Source of the DNA: Verrucomicrobium sp. BvORR106
Lineage (GTDB): Bacteria; Verrucomicrobiota; Verrucomicrobiia; Verrucomicrobiales; Verrucomicrobiaceae
Length of the DNA: 64,000 nt
NCBI RefSeq assembly: GCF_000739655.1
Contig: NZ_BATR01000191.1
Location: forward strand, 62,001-126,000
Reading direction: 5' to 3'
In this document: in pieces, positions 46,340 through 54,733 of the stretch
Layout of the letters: the number at the start of each line of letters is the position of its first letter
Numbering within the stretch: position 1 is the stretch's first letter
Program-made: the position numbers and the translations under genes
Notes under the pieces: generated by a model
Database searches by the model: none
Told to the model about the DNA's origin: nothing
Seen by the model: the letters and a program-made list of their open reading frames with translations, nothing else

Positions 46340-47078
46340 GTCTCTCCCGACTCCTCTTGTCCTCCGCCTCAATCCGCTCAAACTCCTTTTTCGCAAAGGC
46401 AGAGAGTTCCTCGGTGGAGGCATTGGGCTGGGCTTCGCGTTTCACGCGGACCATTTCACGGAACTTGTCCCGGGCGGTGTCGGAGAGCGCCATGTAGCGA
46501 TCACGCCCATTGTCGCCCAAGAGGGAGGAGGTGCGGAAGCGTTGCCCGTCCGACCCAGGAGGACCTCCTGGCCCACCAGGACCGCGGAAACCACCACCTG
46601 GACGGGTGTTCTTGGGCAGGAGTTGATCGTCGCTGTAGCGGACGGCGACGGTCTCCCCACCCACCATGAGCTTGATCTCCGTGCGGTTCAGCACGGTGCT
46701 GGCGTGAATCTCCGCCAGCTTCCAGCCTTGAGCATTCGGCACCTCTGAGACGACGTGACTTTCCTTGGTGGCCCGATCCAGCACCGTCGCCACGGGCTTG
46801 CCCTCCAGATAGGCGATGCCCGTGAGCACGAGCGAGTCTGACAGGTTCAGGGTCCGGGTAAAAGGCGAGTGCGCGAGCAGCGTCTCGGCTTCCTTGGGGT
46901 CAAAGGGTTGTGGCAGGTCCTTATCCACCACTGCGGCCGCCGGTGTGGCAGCATCAGAAGCATTGGTCGCGATGGCCGGGGTCGCCGCAGGTTCCGCGGC
47001 AAGAGTCGCAGCGGGGTCAATGACGGCACACACGCCCAACAGGGCTAGACCACTCCAGAAATGGGCTCGGGGCTTCAT
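46335..47078 (-). CDS. Hypothetical secreted protein with a Gly/Pro-rich hinge
   Basis: A 247-residue protein with a signal peptide (residues 1-28, ALLGVCAVIDPAATLAA). An Ala/Thr/Pro-rich spacer (28-58) follows, then a domain with LVLTGIAYLEGKPVATVLDR and TEIKLMVGGETVAVRYSD. After that comes a Gly/Pro/Arg linker (GGGFRGPGGPGGPPGSDG) and a helical basic C-terminus ending KRSRERR. I do not recognise the family. The pattern of a strand pair plus a charged helical tail could support binding of other periplasmic parts. The gene ends inside an inverted repeat. Confidence 0.6.
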   Translation of the reverse strand: MKPRAHFWSGLALLGVCAVIDPAATLAAEPAATPAIATNASDAATPAAAVVDKDLPQPFDPKEAETLLAHSPFTRTLNLSDSLVLTGIAYLEGKPVATVLDRATKESHVVSEVPNAQGWKLAEIHASTVLNRTEIKLMVGGETVAVRYSDDQLLPKNTRPGGGFRGPGGPGGPPGSDGQRFRTSSLLGDNGRDRYMALSDTARDKFREMVRVKREAQPNASTEELSAFAKKEFERIEAEDKRSRERR

Positions 47079-47147
47079 GAAACAGGACGATGAGGCAGAC
47101 CTTCCCAGAATGCCCCATCGCCGCCCCCCTGTAAAGATCGTTCACCG

Positions 47148-47750
47148 TCAGCGTTTGGCTGGCTCCCGCAGCGGCTTGCGAAAGCCGCCCTCATCGCGCA
47201 GCAGGGATGACCAGGCCCCTCCTCCGATGTCGTAGAACAGGTTGGCCGGTTTGTTCGCCTCCAGCCATTCCTTGATGGTCTGCTGGCTGTCCTTCAAGCG
47301 CACCGCCCCGGCTTCAGGGCTCCAGAGCAGGCGGCTGACCCGCTCCTCCCCCCGTTCACACCCGTCCACATGATTCACCTTCATGGTGGTGTCCTTGAGC
47401 CGTTTCACTTGAGTCTGAAACTCCGTCGGATCAGTGAACCACAGCGCGCACACTGCGTAGAGCTTTCCCTCAGGCGTGGCCTCGTTGAGCAGCACCTTGA
47501 AAGCCTCGTCTGCCTTCGGCTCGTCCAGTAGATCGCGAAACGCAAACACCTCATTGGGGGTGATCCCGGCGATTCCCACGGTCGTGCTGGAGAAAGACGG
47601 AGCGCCCTTGAGCACCTCAAATGCGGCCTTTCCCTTGGCACTCAGCGGGGGTGGCTCTGCGCGGACGATATGGCCCACGCAGACGAACAAGACGATGATC
47701 CCGAGGCTCAAACAGCGGCGGGCGCTGGTGGATTCTAAAGGCAATTTCAT
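47148..47750 (-). CDS. Hypothetical secreted protein
   Basis: A 200-residue protein with a signal peptide (LGIIVLFVCVGHIVRA). The mature part is helical with repeats of two-helix text (LSAKGKAAFEVLKGA, FRDLLDEPKADEAFKVLLNE, GKLYAVCALWFTDPTEFQTQ), as in HEAT-like or similar alpha-solenoid folds. It is a short single-domain protein. It is divergent from the acetylesterase fusion gene downstream on the other strand and 69 bp from the upstream start of the neighbouring hypothetical gene. The function is unknown. Confidence 0.55.
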   Translation of the reverse strand: MKLPLESTSARRCLSLGIIVLFVCVGHIVRAEPPPLSAKGKAAFEVLKGAPSFSSTTVGIAGITPNEVFAFRDLLDEPKADEAFKVLLNEATPEGKLYAVCALWFTDPTEFQTQVKRLKDTTMKVNHVDGCERGEERVSRLLWSPEAGAVRLKDSQQTIKEWLEANKPANLFYDIGGGAWSSLLRDEGGFRKPLREPAKR

Positions 47751-47896
47751 TAAATCGAAGGGGGTTTTCGAGCTTCACGATCAGGGAGTCGGATTCTTGG
47801 ATAAACATCGCGGGACCAAGAATTTGCCGCCTCCCGATAGCAAAGGCGCGCCCGCGACGTTCCCATGCACTCCTCACAAGGATTTTGTCATCAACC

Positions 47897-50197
47897 ATGA
47901 AACGAACGCTCTTCATCCTTTGTGCGTCGCTGGCCGTCTCCACGGCTGGCTTCGCAGAACTCAAGCTGCCGGCCATCATCGGCAGCAACATGGTGCTCCA
48001 GCAGAAGCAGTCTGACCCCATCTGGGGCTGGGACACGCCGGGCACCAAAGTGACCGTGACCTTTGCCGGACAGACCAAGACCGCCGAGGCGGACAAAGAC
48101 GGCAAGTGGCTGGTGAAGCTGGACCCCATGCCCGCCAATGCCACGCCCCAGAGCATGACCATCAAGGGCACCTCCGAGAAGGGGCTGAACAACATCCTCA
48201 TCGGTGAAGTCTGGGTGTGCTCCGGCCAGTCCAACATGGGTTTCACCGTAGGGGGCTCTTGGGATGCCGACCTCGAAACTGCCACGGCCAAGTTCCCCAA
48301 CATCCGTCTCATCTCCGTGCCTCAAGTGGGCACCCAGGAGATCCAGAAGGACTTCAACGGCCAGTGGGAACCCTGCTCCCCGGCCAACGTGGGCCAGTTC
48401 ACCGCCGTGGGTTTCTTCTTCGGCCGCACGCTGCACCAGATGCTGGACGTGCCGATCGGCCTGATCGACAACGCCTGGGGCGGCTCTGCTGCGGAGGCTT
48501 GGGTCCGCCGTGACGTCCTGGAAAGCGACAAACGCTTTGCCAGCTTGATGGAGCGCTGGAAGCAAACCGAGGCTACCTACGACTTCGAGAAGATCAAAGC
48601 CGACTTCGCTGCCGCGAAGGCCGCTTGGCCCGCCAAGGTGGAAGAAGCCAAAAAAGCCGGCAAACCTCTGCCGCCCGAGCCCCGGGCTCCGCAGAACCAG
48701 CTCGCAGGCCAACATCGCCCCGGCAACCTCTACGCTGGCGTACTCGCTCCGACCATCGGCTACGGCATCAAGGGGGCCATCTGGTACCAGGGTGAAAGCA
48801 ACGCCGGTCGCGCCTTTGAGTATCGCGATCTCTTCCCGCTCATGATTGAGCATTGGCGCAAGGAATGGAAGCAGGGGGACTTCCCCTTCTACTGGGTGCA
48901 ACTGGCCGACTTCATGGCCGAGAAACCCGAACCCGGCGACAGCTCCTGGGCCGAACTTCGCGAAGCCCAGACCCTCACCCAGAAGCTCCCGAACTCCGGC
49001 CAGGCCGTCATCACCGACCTCGGCGAAGCCAACGACATTCACCCCAAGAACAAGCGCGACGTGGCCGACCGCCTCGTGCGCCTGGCACTGGCCAAGGACT
49101 ATGGCGTGAAGATCCCCTACCGCAGCCCGGAATTCACCGGCGCTGAGTTCAAGGAAAACAAGGCCATCGTCACGATCAACTGCTACGGCAGCAGCCTGCG
49201 CACCGTGGATGTGAACGAGATCAAGGGCCTGGCCGTATGCGGTGAGGACAAGAAGTGGGCCTGGGCCGAGGGTAAGATCGTCGGCAAAGACAAGGTGGAA
49301 GTATGGAGCGCCAAGGTGGCCAAGCCCATCGCCGTTCGCTTTGCCTGGGCTGACAATCCGGTCTTCAATCTCTACAGCGTGGAAGGACTTCCCGTCACGC
49401 CGTTCCGCTCCGATGACTTCGAGATGGTGACCAAGCCCAAGCCTCCTGTGGTGGCTCCGGCACCTGCCCCGGCCAAGACCGATGTGGAAGTCCGCAAAGC
49501 GGAGGTCCCGGCAGCCCAGCCTGACAAGGATGGCTTCATCTCCCTCTTCGACGGCAAGACGCTGAAAGGCTGGCACGTGAGCGCCAAGTCCGGCCATAGC
49601 CGCACTTCCAAGAACGAGTCCGGCGGCAAGTGGGAGGTGGTGGATGGTGCCATCACCGGCAGCCAGGACGTCCCCGGCAACGGCGGCCTTATCCTCACGG
49701 ATGAGAAGTACAGCCAGTTCGAGGTCGTACTCGAGATGAAGAACGACTTCGGTCCGGACAGCGGCCTCTTCCTGCGCAGCACGGAAGACGGCAAGTGCTA
49801 CCAGGGCCTGATCGACTTCCACACCGGTGGCAGCCTCATGGGCATCTACGGTGAAGGTCTGGGCGGCAAACCCCACGTGCGCTTCTTCACCTTCGGCAAG
49901 ACGGAGAGCGACATCGAGCTCAATCCTGATCGCACTCCTCAGCCAGTTGCGATGACTCCCGAACAGTGGAAAACGTTCTGGAAGGCCGGCCAGTGGAATG
50001 AGTTCAAGATGCGCATCACCGGCGGTGACAAACCCACCATCACTACCTGGATCAACGGCATGAAGATCATGGAGTGGACCGAGACCGAAGCCCGCCTGCC
50101 CGTGGCCGGCAGCATCGGCCTCCAGGTGCACGGCGGTGGCGACTTCACAAAGCAGTTCGTGCGCTACCGCAACATCCGCGTGAAGCCGCTCAAGTAA
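47897..50197 (+). CDS. Exported sialate-O-acetylesterase fused to a 3-keto-disaccharide hydrolase (DUF1080) domain
   Basis: 766 residues with a signal peptide (1-20). Residues about 25-520 are the SASA/DUF303 acetylesterase region: VWVCSGQSNMGF with nucleophile Ser112, the oxyanion-type IDNAWGGSAAEAWV, KGAIWYQGESNAGRAF, and ANDIHPKNKRDVADRL with the catalytic Asp and His around residue 380. A Pro/Ala linker (about 515-540) leads to a DUF1080 domain (GFISLFDGKTLKGWH to the end, with GPDSGLFLRST and WNEFKMRITGG). The DUF1080 family includes 3-keto-disaccharide hydrolases. Fusion of an esterase and this lectin-like hydrolase fold suggests removal of acetyl groups from a sugar chain that is then cut after oxidation. 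The start was chosen at 47897 for the signal peptide. Confidence 0.87.
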   Translation: MKRTLFILCASLAVSTAGFAELKLPAIIGSNMVLQQKQSDPIWGWDTPGTKVTVTFAGQTKTAEADKDGKWLVKLDPMPANATPQSMTIKGTSEKGLNNILIGEVWVCSGQSNMGFTVGGSWDADLETATAKFPNIRLISVPQVGTQEIQKDFNGQWEPCSPANVGQFTAVGFFFGRTLHQMLDVPIGLIDNAWGGSAAEAWVRRDVLESDKRFASLMERWKQTEATYDFEKIKADFAAAKAAWPAKVEEAKKAGKPLPPEPRAPQNQLAGQHRPGNLYAGVLAPTIGYGIKGAIWYQGESNAGRAFEYRDLFPLMIEHWRKEWKQGDFPFYWVQLADFMAEKPEPGDSSWAELREAQTLTQKLPNSGQAVITDLGEANDIHPKNKRDVADRLVRLALAKDYGVKIPYRSPEFTGAEFKENKAIVTINCYGSSLRTVDVNEIKGLAVCGEDKKWAWAEGKIVGKDKVEVWSAKVAKPIAVRFAWADNPVFNLYSVEGLPVTPFRSDDFEMVTKPKPPVVAPAPAPAKTDVEVRKAEVPAAQPDKDGFISLFDGKTLKGWHVSAKSGHSRTSKNESGGKWEVVDGAITGSQDVPGNGGLILTDEKYSQFEVVLEMKNDFGPDSGLFLRSTEDGKCYQGLIDFHTGGSLMGIYGEGLGGKPHVRFFTFGKTESDIELNPDRTPQPVAMTPEQWKTFWKAGQWNEFKMRITGGDKPTITTWINGMKIMEWTETEARLPVAGSIGLQVHGGGDFTKQFVRYRNIRVKPLK

Positions 50198-50216
50198 GAG
50201 ATACACGATCTATCCC

Positions 50217-50257
50217 AACTCCCGGTGAAGGCCAAGAGCCTTCCCGGGAGTTTTTTT
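50217..50257 (+). terminator. Rho-independent terminator after the acetylesterase fusion gene
   Basis: Stem of AACTCCCGG with CCGGGAGTT plus an inner GAAGGC/GCCTTC pair with one bulged base, 5-base loop, then seven T bases (50251-50257). Starts 20 bp after the stop codon. Confidence 0.85.
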
Positions 50258-50279
50258 GTGCTTGGGAGAGAAGAAATGC

Positions 50280-50441
50280 AGGTTAAACCACAGAGGCACA
50301 GAGAACACAGAGACTGATTTTTTTGACAGAATTAACAGAATTGGGGTTTGAGTTTGAATCTTGATCTTTCCTTGAAGTTTGGTCTCTGACTTTTGAAGTT
50401 TTGTATTCCTCTGTGTTCTCTGTGCCTCTGTGGTTAAACCT
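50280..50441. repeat. 33 bp perfect inverted repeat of ACCACAGAGGCACAGAGAACACAGAG type
   Basis: Left arm 50280-50312 and right arm 50409-50441 are exact reverse complements (33 of 33). The 96 bp between holds words like GACAGAATTAACAGAATT and TTGAAG, themselves short imperfect repeats. Elements with this CACAGAG wording are scattered in the intergenic regions of many bacterial genomes, and the arms do not code. It lies between a terminator and the IlvD/Edd gene, so it can be a mobile palindromic element. Confidence 0.8.
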
Positions 50442-50506
50442 CCACGTCCTAAAACTTTTGACGTGATTCGCTTGCGTGATTTGCCCGGATTTGCGTTGAT
50501 CTCCGC

Positions 50507-52297
50507 ATGTCCTATGACGCTCCTGAATCCATGCCGCACGGTCTCCGCAGTGAACTGTGGTTGAACAATCCGTCCAATCCAGGCATGACGGCCTTGTATG
50601 TGGAGCGTCTCGTGAACTACGGCCTGACGCGGAAAGAGCTCCAGAGCGGCCGCCCCATCATCGGCATCAGCCAGTCGGGCAGTGACATCTCCCCCTGCAA
50701 CCGGGTGCACCTGGAGACCGTGGAGCGAGTGAAGGCCGGGGTGCGGGACTCAGGCGGCGTGCCCTTTGTTTTTCCCGTGCATCCCATCCAGGAGACCGTG
50801 CGCCGGCCCACGGCCGCGCTGGATCGCAATCTGGCCTACCTGGGCATGGTGGAGGTCATCCACGGCTACCCGTTCGACGGCGTGGTCTTCACCACCGGTT
50901 GCGACAAGACGACGCCAGCCGCCCTGATGGCCGCAGCGACCGTCGATCTCCCCAGCATCATGCTGAACTCCGGCCCCATGCTGGACGGCCACTACAAGGG
51001 CAGGCTGGCAGGCAGCGGGACCATCGTGTGGGAATCGCGACAGCTCTATGCGGCGGGCAAGATCGACTACGAAGAGTTCATGGAGCGCTCCTGCGCCTCC
51101 GTGCCCAGCCTGGGCCACTGCAACACCATGGGCACTGCCCTTTCCATGAACAGTCTCGCAGAAGCTCTGGGCATGACGCTGCCCGGCAGCGCCGCCATTC
51201 CCGCCCCTTATCGCGAACGCGGACAGATGGCCTATGAGACGGGGCTCCGCATCGTGAACATGGTGCGTGAAGACCTGAAACCCTCCAAGGTCATGACCCG
51301 CCAGGCATTTGAGAATGCCATCGTGGTCAACTCCGCCATTGGCGGCTCCACCAACTGCCCGCCCCACATCATTGCCATTGCCCGCCACATGGGGGTGGAG
51401 CTCAATATTCAAGACTGGCAGACGCACGGCTATGATGTGCCGCTGCTGGTGAACCTCATGCCCGCAGGCAGCTATCTGGGCGAAGCGTTCCACCGGGCTG
51501 GCGGCGTCCCGGCGGTCATCGGCGAACTGCTTCGCGCCGGCCGAATTCATGGCGAATGTCTCACGGTGAATGGCCGCACCATGCAGGACAACACCGGCGC
51601 AGTTCACGCCTCGAACCAGGATGTCATCCGCACCTATGAGGCCCCGCTCCGCCCCAATGCCGGATTCCTCGTGCTCACCGGCAATCTTTTTGACAGCGCC
51701 ATCATCAAGACCAGCGTCATCGGCACCGGCTTCCGTGAACGTTATCTCTCGAACCCCGACAGTCCCAACCGGTTCGAAGGCCGGGCCGTCGTGTTTGAAG
51801 GCACCGAGGACTATCACGAGCGCATCAACGACCCCGCCCTGGAGCTCGATGAGAACAGCTTCCTGGTCATCCGCGGCAGCGGCAGCATCGGCTACCCGGG
51901 CGCCCCCGAGGTGGTGAACATGACCCCTCCGGACTACCTGGTGCGCCGCGGCATCACCGAGTTGCCTTGTATTGGCGATGGTCGCCAGAGCGGCACCAGT
52001 GCCAGCCCCAGCATCCTCAATGCCTCGCCCGAGTCCGCGGTGGGTGGCGGCCTCGCGATCCTCCAGACCGGTGACCGCATCGTCATCGATCTCAACCAGT
52101 GCCGTTGTGACGTGCAGTTGTCTGACGAGGAACTCGAAAAACGCCGCGCTGCCTGGCAACCTCCTGTGCTGGAGAACCAGACGCCGTGGCAGGAGATCCA
52201 CCGACGCTGCTCCGGCCAGCTCAGCACCGGCATGTGCCTGGACTTTGCCACTTGCTACCGCAACGTCGGCGCAGCCGTGCCAAGGGACAATCACTAG
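50507..52297 (+). CDS. IlvD/Edd family sugar-acid dehydratase
   Basis: A 596-residue dehydratase that removes water from a sugar acid to give a 2-keto-3-deoxy product. The iron-sulfur ligand cysteines are visible: Cys64 (SDISPCNRVH), Cys131 (TTGCDKTTPA) and Cys204 (LGHCNTMGTA). The block IGGSTNCPPH and the C-terminal GDGRQSGTSASPSILNASPE are family marks. The length and the extended N-terminus are nearer to the L-arabinonate/D-xylonate dehydratases than to branched-chain IlvD. It is followed after 92 bp by an SDR oxidoreductase, fitting a non-phosphorylated sugar-acid pathway that takes products of the secreted lyases and esterases. The exact substrate cannot be read. Confidence 0.88.
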   Translation: MSYDAPESMPHGLRSELWLNNPSNPGMTALYVERLVNYGLTRKELQSGRPIIGISQSGSDISPCNRVHLETVERVKAGVRDSGGVPFVFPVHPIQETVRRPTAALDRNLAYLGMVEVIHGYPFDGVVFTTGCDKTTPAALMAAATVDLPSIMLNSGPMLDGHYKGRLAGSGTIVWESRQLYAAGKIDYEEFMERSCASVPSLGHCNTMGTALSMNSLAEALGMTLPGSAAIPAPYRERGQMAYETGLRIVNMVREDLKPSKVMTRQAFENAIVVNSAIGGSTNCPPHIIAIARHMGVELNIQDWQTHGYDVPLLVNLMPAGSYLGEAFHRAGGVPAVIGELLRAGRIHGECLTVNGRTMQDNTGAVHASNQDVIRTYEAPLRPNAGFLVLTGNLFDSAIIKTSVIGTGFRERYLSNPDSPNRFEGRAVVFEGTEDYHERINDPALELDENSFLVIRGSGSIGYPGAPEVVNMTPPDYLVRRGITELPCIGDGRQSGTSASPSILNASPESAVGGGLAILQTGDRIVIDLNQCRCDVQLSDEELEKRRAAWQPPVLENQTPWQEIHRRCSGQLSTGMCLDFATCYRNVGAAVPRDNH

Positions 52298-52389
52298 CCA
52301 GTCCTTCAGGCCTCCAAGATCCCCTGTCACAAAATGCCCAGTATTGGCCCTCGCTGACAGGGGGCGCTGTGGGATCATGCCACATCCCT

Positions 52390-53142
52390 ATGAACCAATA
52401 CGATCTCTCTGGCCAGACGGCCATTGTCACCGGCAGCGCCCGCGGCATCGGCTTTGCCATCGCCAAACGGCTCTTGGAAAGTGGTGCCAATGTCTGCCTT
52501 TGGGATATGGATGGGGACGCGCTGGAGCAGGCCAAGGAGGCCTTGAATCAACCAGAAAAGGTGCACTCCACCACGGTGGATGTGACTTCTGAAACCTCTG
52601 TCGCTGCTGCCACCAAGGACACGCTGCAACGCTTCGGCGCCCTCTCCATCCTCGTGAACAATGCCGGGATCGCCGGGACCAATGCACGCACCTGGGAAAT
52701 GGATCCCGCCGACTGGCGGCGGGTGGTGGACATCGACCTCACCGGCGTGTTCCTCTGCTGTCGTGCCGTAGTACCCAGCTTGCTGGCGAACGGCTACGGA
52801 CGCATCGTGAACATCGCCTCCGTGGCTGGGAAAGAAGGCAACCCCAATGCCTCGCACTACAGTGCCGCCAAGGCCGGTGTCATCGCCCTGACCAAATCCC
52901 TAGGCAAAGAGCTCGCCACAGAAAACATCTGTGTGAACTGCATCACGCCAGCAGTGATCGAGACCGACATTCTCAAGCAACTCACGCCCCAGCATGTGGA
53001 CTACATGCGGTCCAAGATCCCCATGAACCGCTTCGGTAAAGTGGAAGAGGCCGCCGCCATGGCGACCTGGCTCTGCTCTGCCGACTGCTCCTTCAGCACA
53101 GCGGCAACATTCGACCTCACCGGTGGCCGGGCCACGTACTAA
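52390..53142 (+). CDS. SDR family oxidoreductase, likely acting on a sugar acid
   Basis: 250 residues from the ATG at 52390. The classical short-chain dehydrogenase pattern is complete: TGSARGIG at residues 14-21 for NAD(P), NNAGIAGTN, NIASVAG with the catalytic Ser region, Tyr157 and Lys161 in HYSAAKAG, and a C-terminal TFDLTGGRATY. It follows the IlvD/Edd dehydratase on the same strand, so oxidation of a sugar or a 2-keto-3-deoxy acid is the likely step. A longer frame upstream of this ATG is not needed. The second SDR of the window (61 kb) is of the same class. Confidence 0.85.
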   Translation: MNQYDLSGQTAIVTGSARGIGFAIAKRLLESGANVCLWDMDGDALEQAKEALNQPEKVHSTTVDVTSETSVAAATKDTLQRFGALSILVNNAGIAGTNARTWEMDPADWRRVVDIDLTGVFLCCRAVVPSLLANGYGRIVNIASVAGKEGNPNASHYSAAKAGVIALTKSLGKELATENICVNCITPAVIETDILKQLTPQHVDYMRSKIPMNRFGKVEEAAAMATWLCSADCSFSTAATFDLTGGRATY

Positions 53143-53151
53143 GGTTGTCGG

Positions 53152-53340
53152 TGTTTGAAGTTTCGGGCCTGAAGGGCCCACCGAGCCCAGCCCAGGGGCG
53201 GAGGCCACGAAGTGGACGCAGACCCTGGGGTTGAAGCGTTTCTCTGGGTTGCGGCCTGAAGGGTCGCGCGAGAGGTACAGACAGTGGTGACGATCATTCC
53301 GCAGCGGTAGGATGTCGCCTCCTCCTTGAAGCTGCGGATA
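53152..53340. repeat. Structured GC-rich intergenic element
   Basis: Contains nested inverted repeats: GGGCC-TGAAG-GGCCC, CCCAGGG/CCCTGGG enclosing CCAC-GAA-GTGG, and GCGGCC-TGAA-GGGTCGC. The CCTGAAGGG word occurs twice. It lies between the converging SDR and DUF1501 genes. It resembles the folded intergenic repeats found in planctomycete and verrucomicrobial genomes, but no family can be assigned. Confidence 0.45.
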
Positions 53341-53358
53341 TCTCTCGCGTCTCCCCCC

Positions 53359-54717
53359 TCACGCCAGAAGCTCACTCATCACATGCCCGTGCACATCCGT
53401 GAGGCGGAAGTCCCGCCCCGCATGACGGAACGTGAGACGCTCATGATCCATACCCAGTTGATTCAAAATCGTGGCATGAAGGTCATGCACCTCCACCGGC
53501 TTCTCCATCGGGTATTTGCCGATTTCATCGGTCGCTCCATGCACGTGCCCGCGTTTGAAACCACCACCCGCCACCCAGATGCTGAAGCAATCCCGATGAT
53601 GCCCACGGCCATTCGTCCCCTCGCGCCCCGGGGTGCGGCCAAACTCCGTGGCCCAGAGCACGATCGTATCGTCCAGCATCCCCCGCTGTTTGAGATCCGT
53701 GATCAGCGCCGCCGTGGGCTGGTCCACATTGTAGGCCAGCTCCGCGTGATCCTTCATCTCCCCGTGTGAATCCCAGTTCGGGCGGGATCCGGTGTCGATG
53801 AGTTCAATGAAACGCACACCGCGTTCTGCCAGCCGCCGGGCCACCAGACACTGCCAGCCGAAATCCGCACCCGGTCCCTTCACCTTGCGATCCAGGCCGT
53901 ACAGAGCCCGGATGTGAGCGGGCTCCTTGCTCAGGTCAAAGGCCTCCGGCGCTGCCTGCTGCATTTGGAAGGCGGTCTCGAATGACTTGATGCGCGCCGC
54001 CAGCGCAGTGTCATGCGAGCGGCTGGCAAAATGCCGCTGATTCAGGCGGTCCGCCAAGTCCAGCTCCAGAGGCTGTAGATCTCGACCGGCCGCGGGCGAA
54101 CGCAGATTCGCAATCGGATTATCACCCGGAATGACCCGCGTCCCCTGATGGCAGGCGGGCAGGAAATCACTGCCGTAGACCTGCGTCCCCCCATACGGCA
54201 GATGCGGGGCGATGACGATGTAGCTGGGCAGATTCTGGTTGAACGTCCCCAGCCCATAGCTCACCCACGAGCCCATACTGGGCCGGGCGAAGGTGGGTGA
54301 CCCCGTGTGCATTCCCAGCGTGGCCTCCGAGTGGTCAAAGTGCGACGCCTTCATCGACCGGATCAGGCAGATCTCATCCATGACATTGCGCACATGGGGA
54401 AAGATGTCGCTCACCTCGATGCCGCAGTTTGCGTTATAACCTGAACCAAAGATGTTCCCCATCAAATTGTCCGGACCGGAGCCGTCCCGTCCCTTCTTGA
54501 TGGACTTGGGATCAAAGGTGTCGATATGCGACACCCCGCCCGTGGCATAGATGAAGATGATGCGCTTGGCCCTGGCCTCAGTATGCGAGCGGTGGGGAGC
54601 CATCGGGTCCTGGCCGTCATCAGCACCCAGCAGTTCAGACAGCATGCCCGGACCCAGCAGGGAGCTGCAAAGGAGGGAGCGCAAAAACGCGCGACGGGGT
54701 TGTTGGAACGCATTCAT
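53359..54717 (-). CDS. DUF1501 secreted protein (third copy)
   Basis: 452 residues from the ATG at 54717, just 16 bp after the stop of the cytochrome gene; a longer in-frame start at 54996 lies inside that gene. The leader has the twin-arginine motif PRRAFLRSLLCSSLLG. Family marks are TGGVSHIDTFDPK, LWATEFGRTPGR, GRGHHRDCFSIWVAGGG and LHATILNQLGMDHERLTF. The protein is shorter than the two other copies. It is the last gene of a minus-strand run that starts at hmp. Confidence 0.9.
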   Translation of the reverse strand: MNAFQQPRRAFLRSLLCSSLLGPGMLSELLGADDGQDPMAPHRSHTEARAKRIIFIYATGGVSHIDTFDPKSIKKGRDGSGPDNLMGNIFGSGYNANCGIEVSDIFPHVRNVMDEICLIRSMKASHFDHSEATLGMHTGSPTFARPSMGSWVSYGLGTFNQNLPSYIVIAPHLPYGGTQVYGSDFLPACHQGTRVIPGDNPIANLRSPAAGRDLQPLELDLADRLNQRHFASRSHDTALAARIKSFETAFQMQQAAPEAFDLSKEPAHIRALYGLDRKVKGPGADFGWQCLVARRLAERGVRFIELIDTGSRPNWDSHGEMKDHAELAYNVDQPTAALITDLKQRGMLDDTIVLWATEFGRTPGREGTNGRGHHRDCFSIWVAGGGFKRGHVHGATDEIGKYPMEKPVEVHDLHATILNQLGMDHERLTFRHAGRDFRLTDVHGHVMSELLA

Positions 54718-54733
54718 GGTCACTCTGGGGCGG

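Noticed and set aside
47891-50206. 771-codon open frame on the minus strand
   Set aside because: Lies almost exactly over the SASA/DUF1080 gene; that strand has a signal peptide and catalytic motifs, this one has not.
50750-52378. 542-codon open frame on the minus strand
   Set aside because: Shadow of the IlvD/Edd dehydratase gene.
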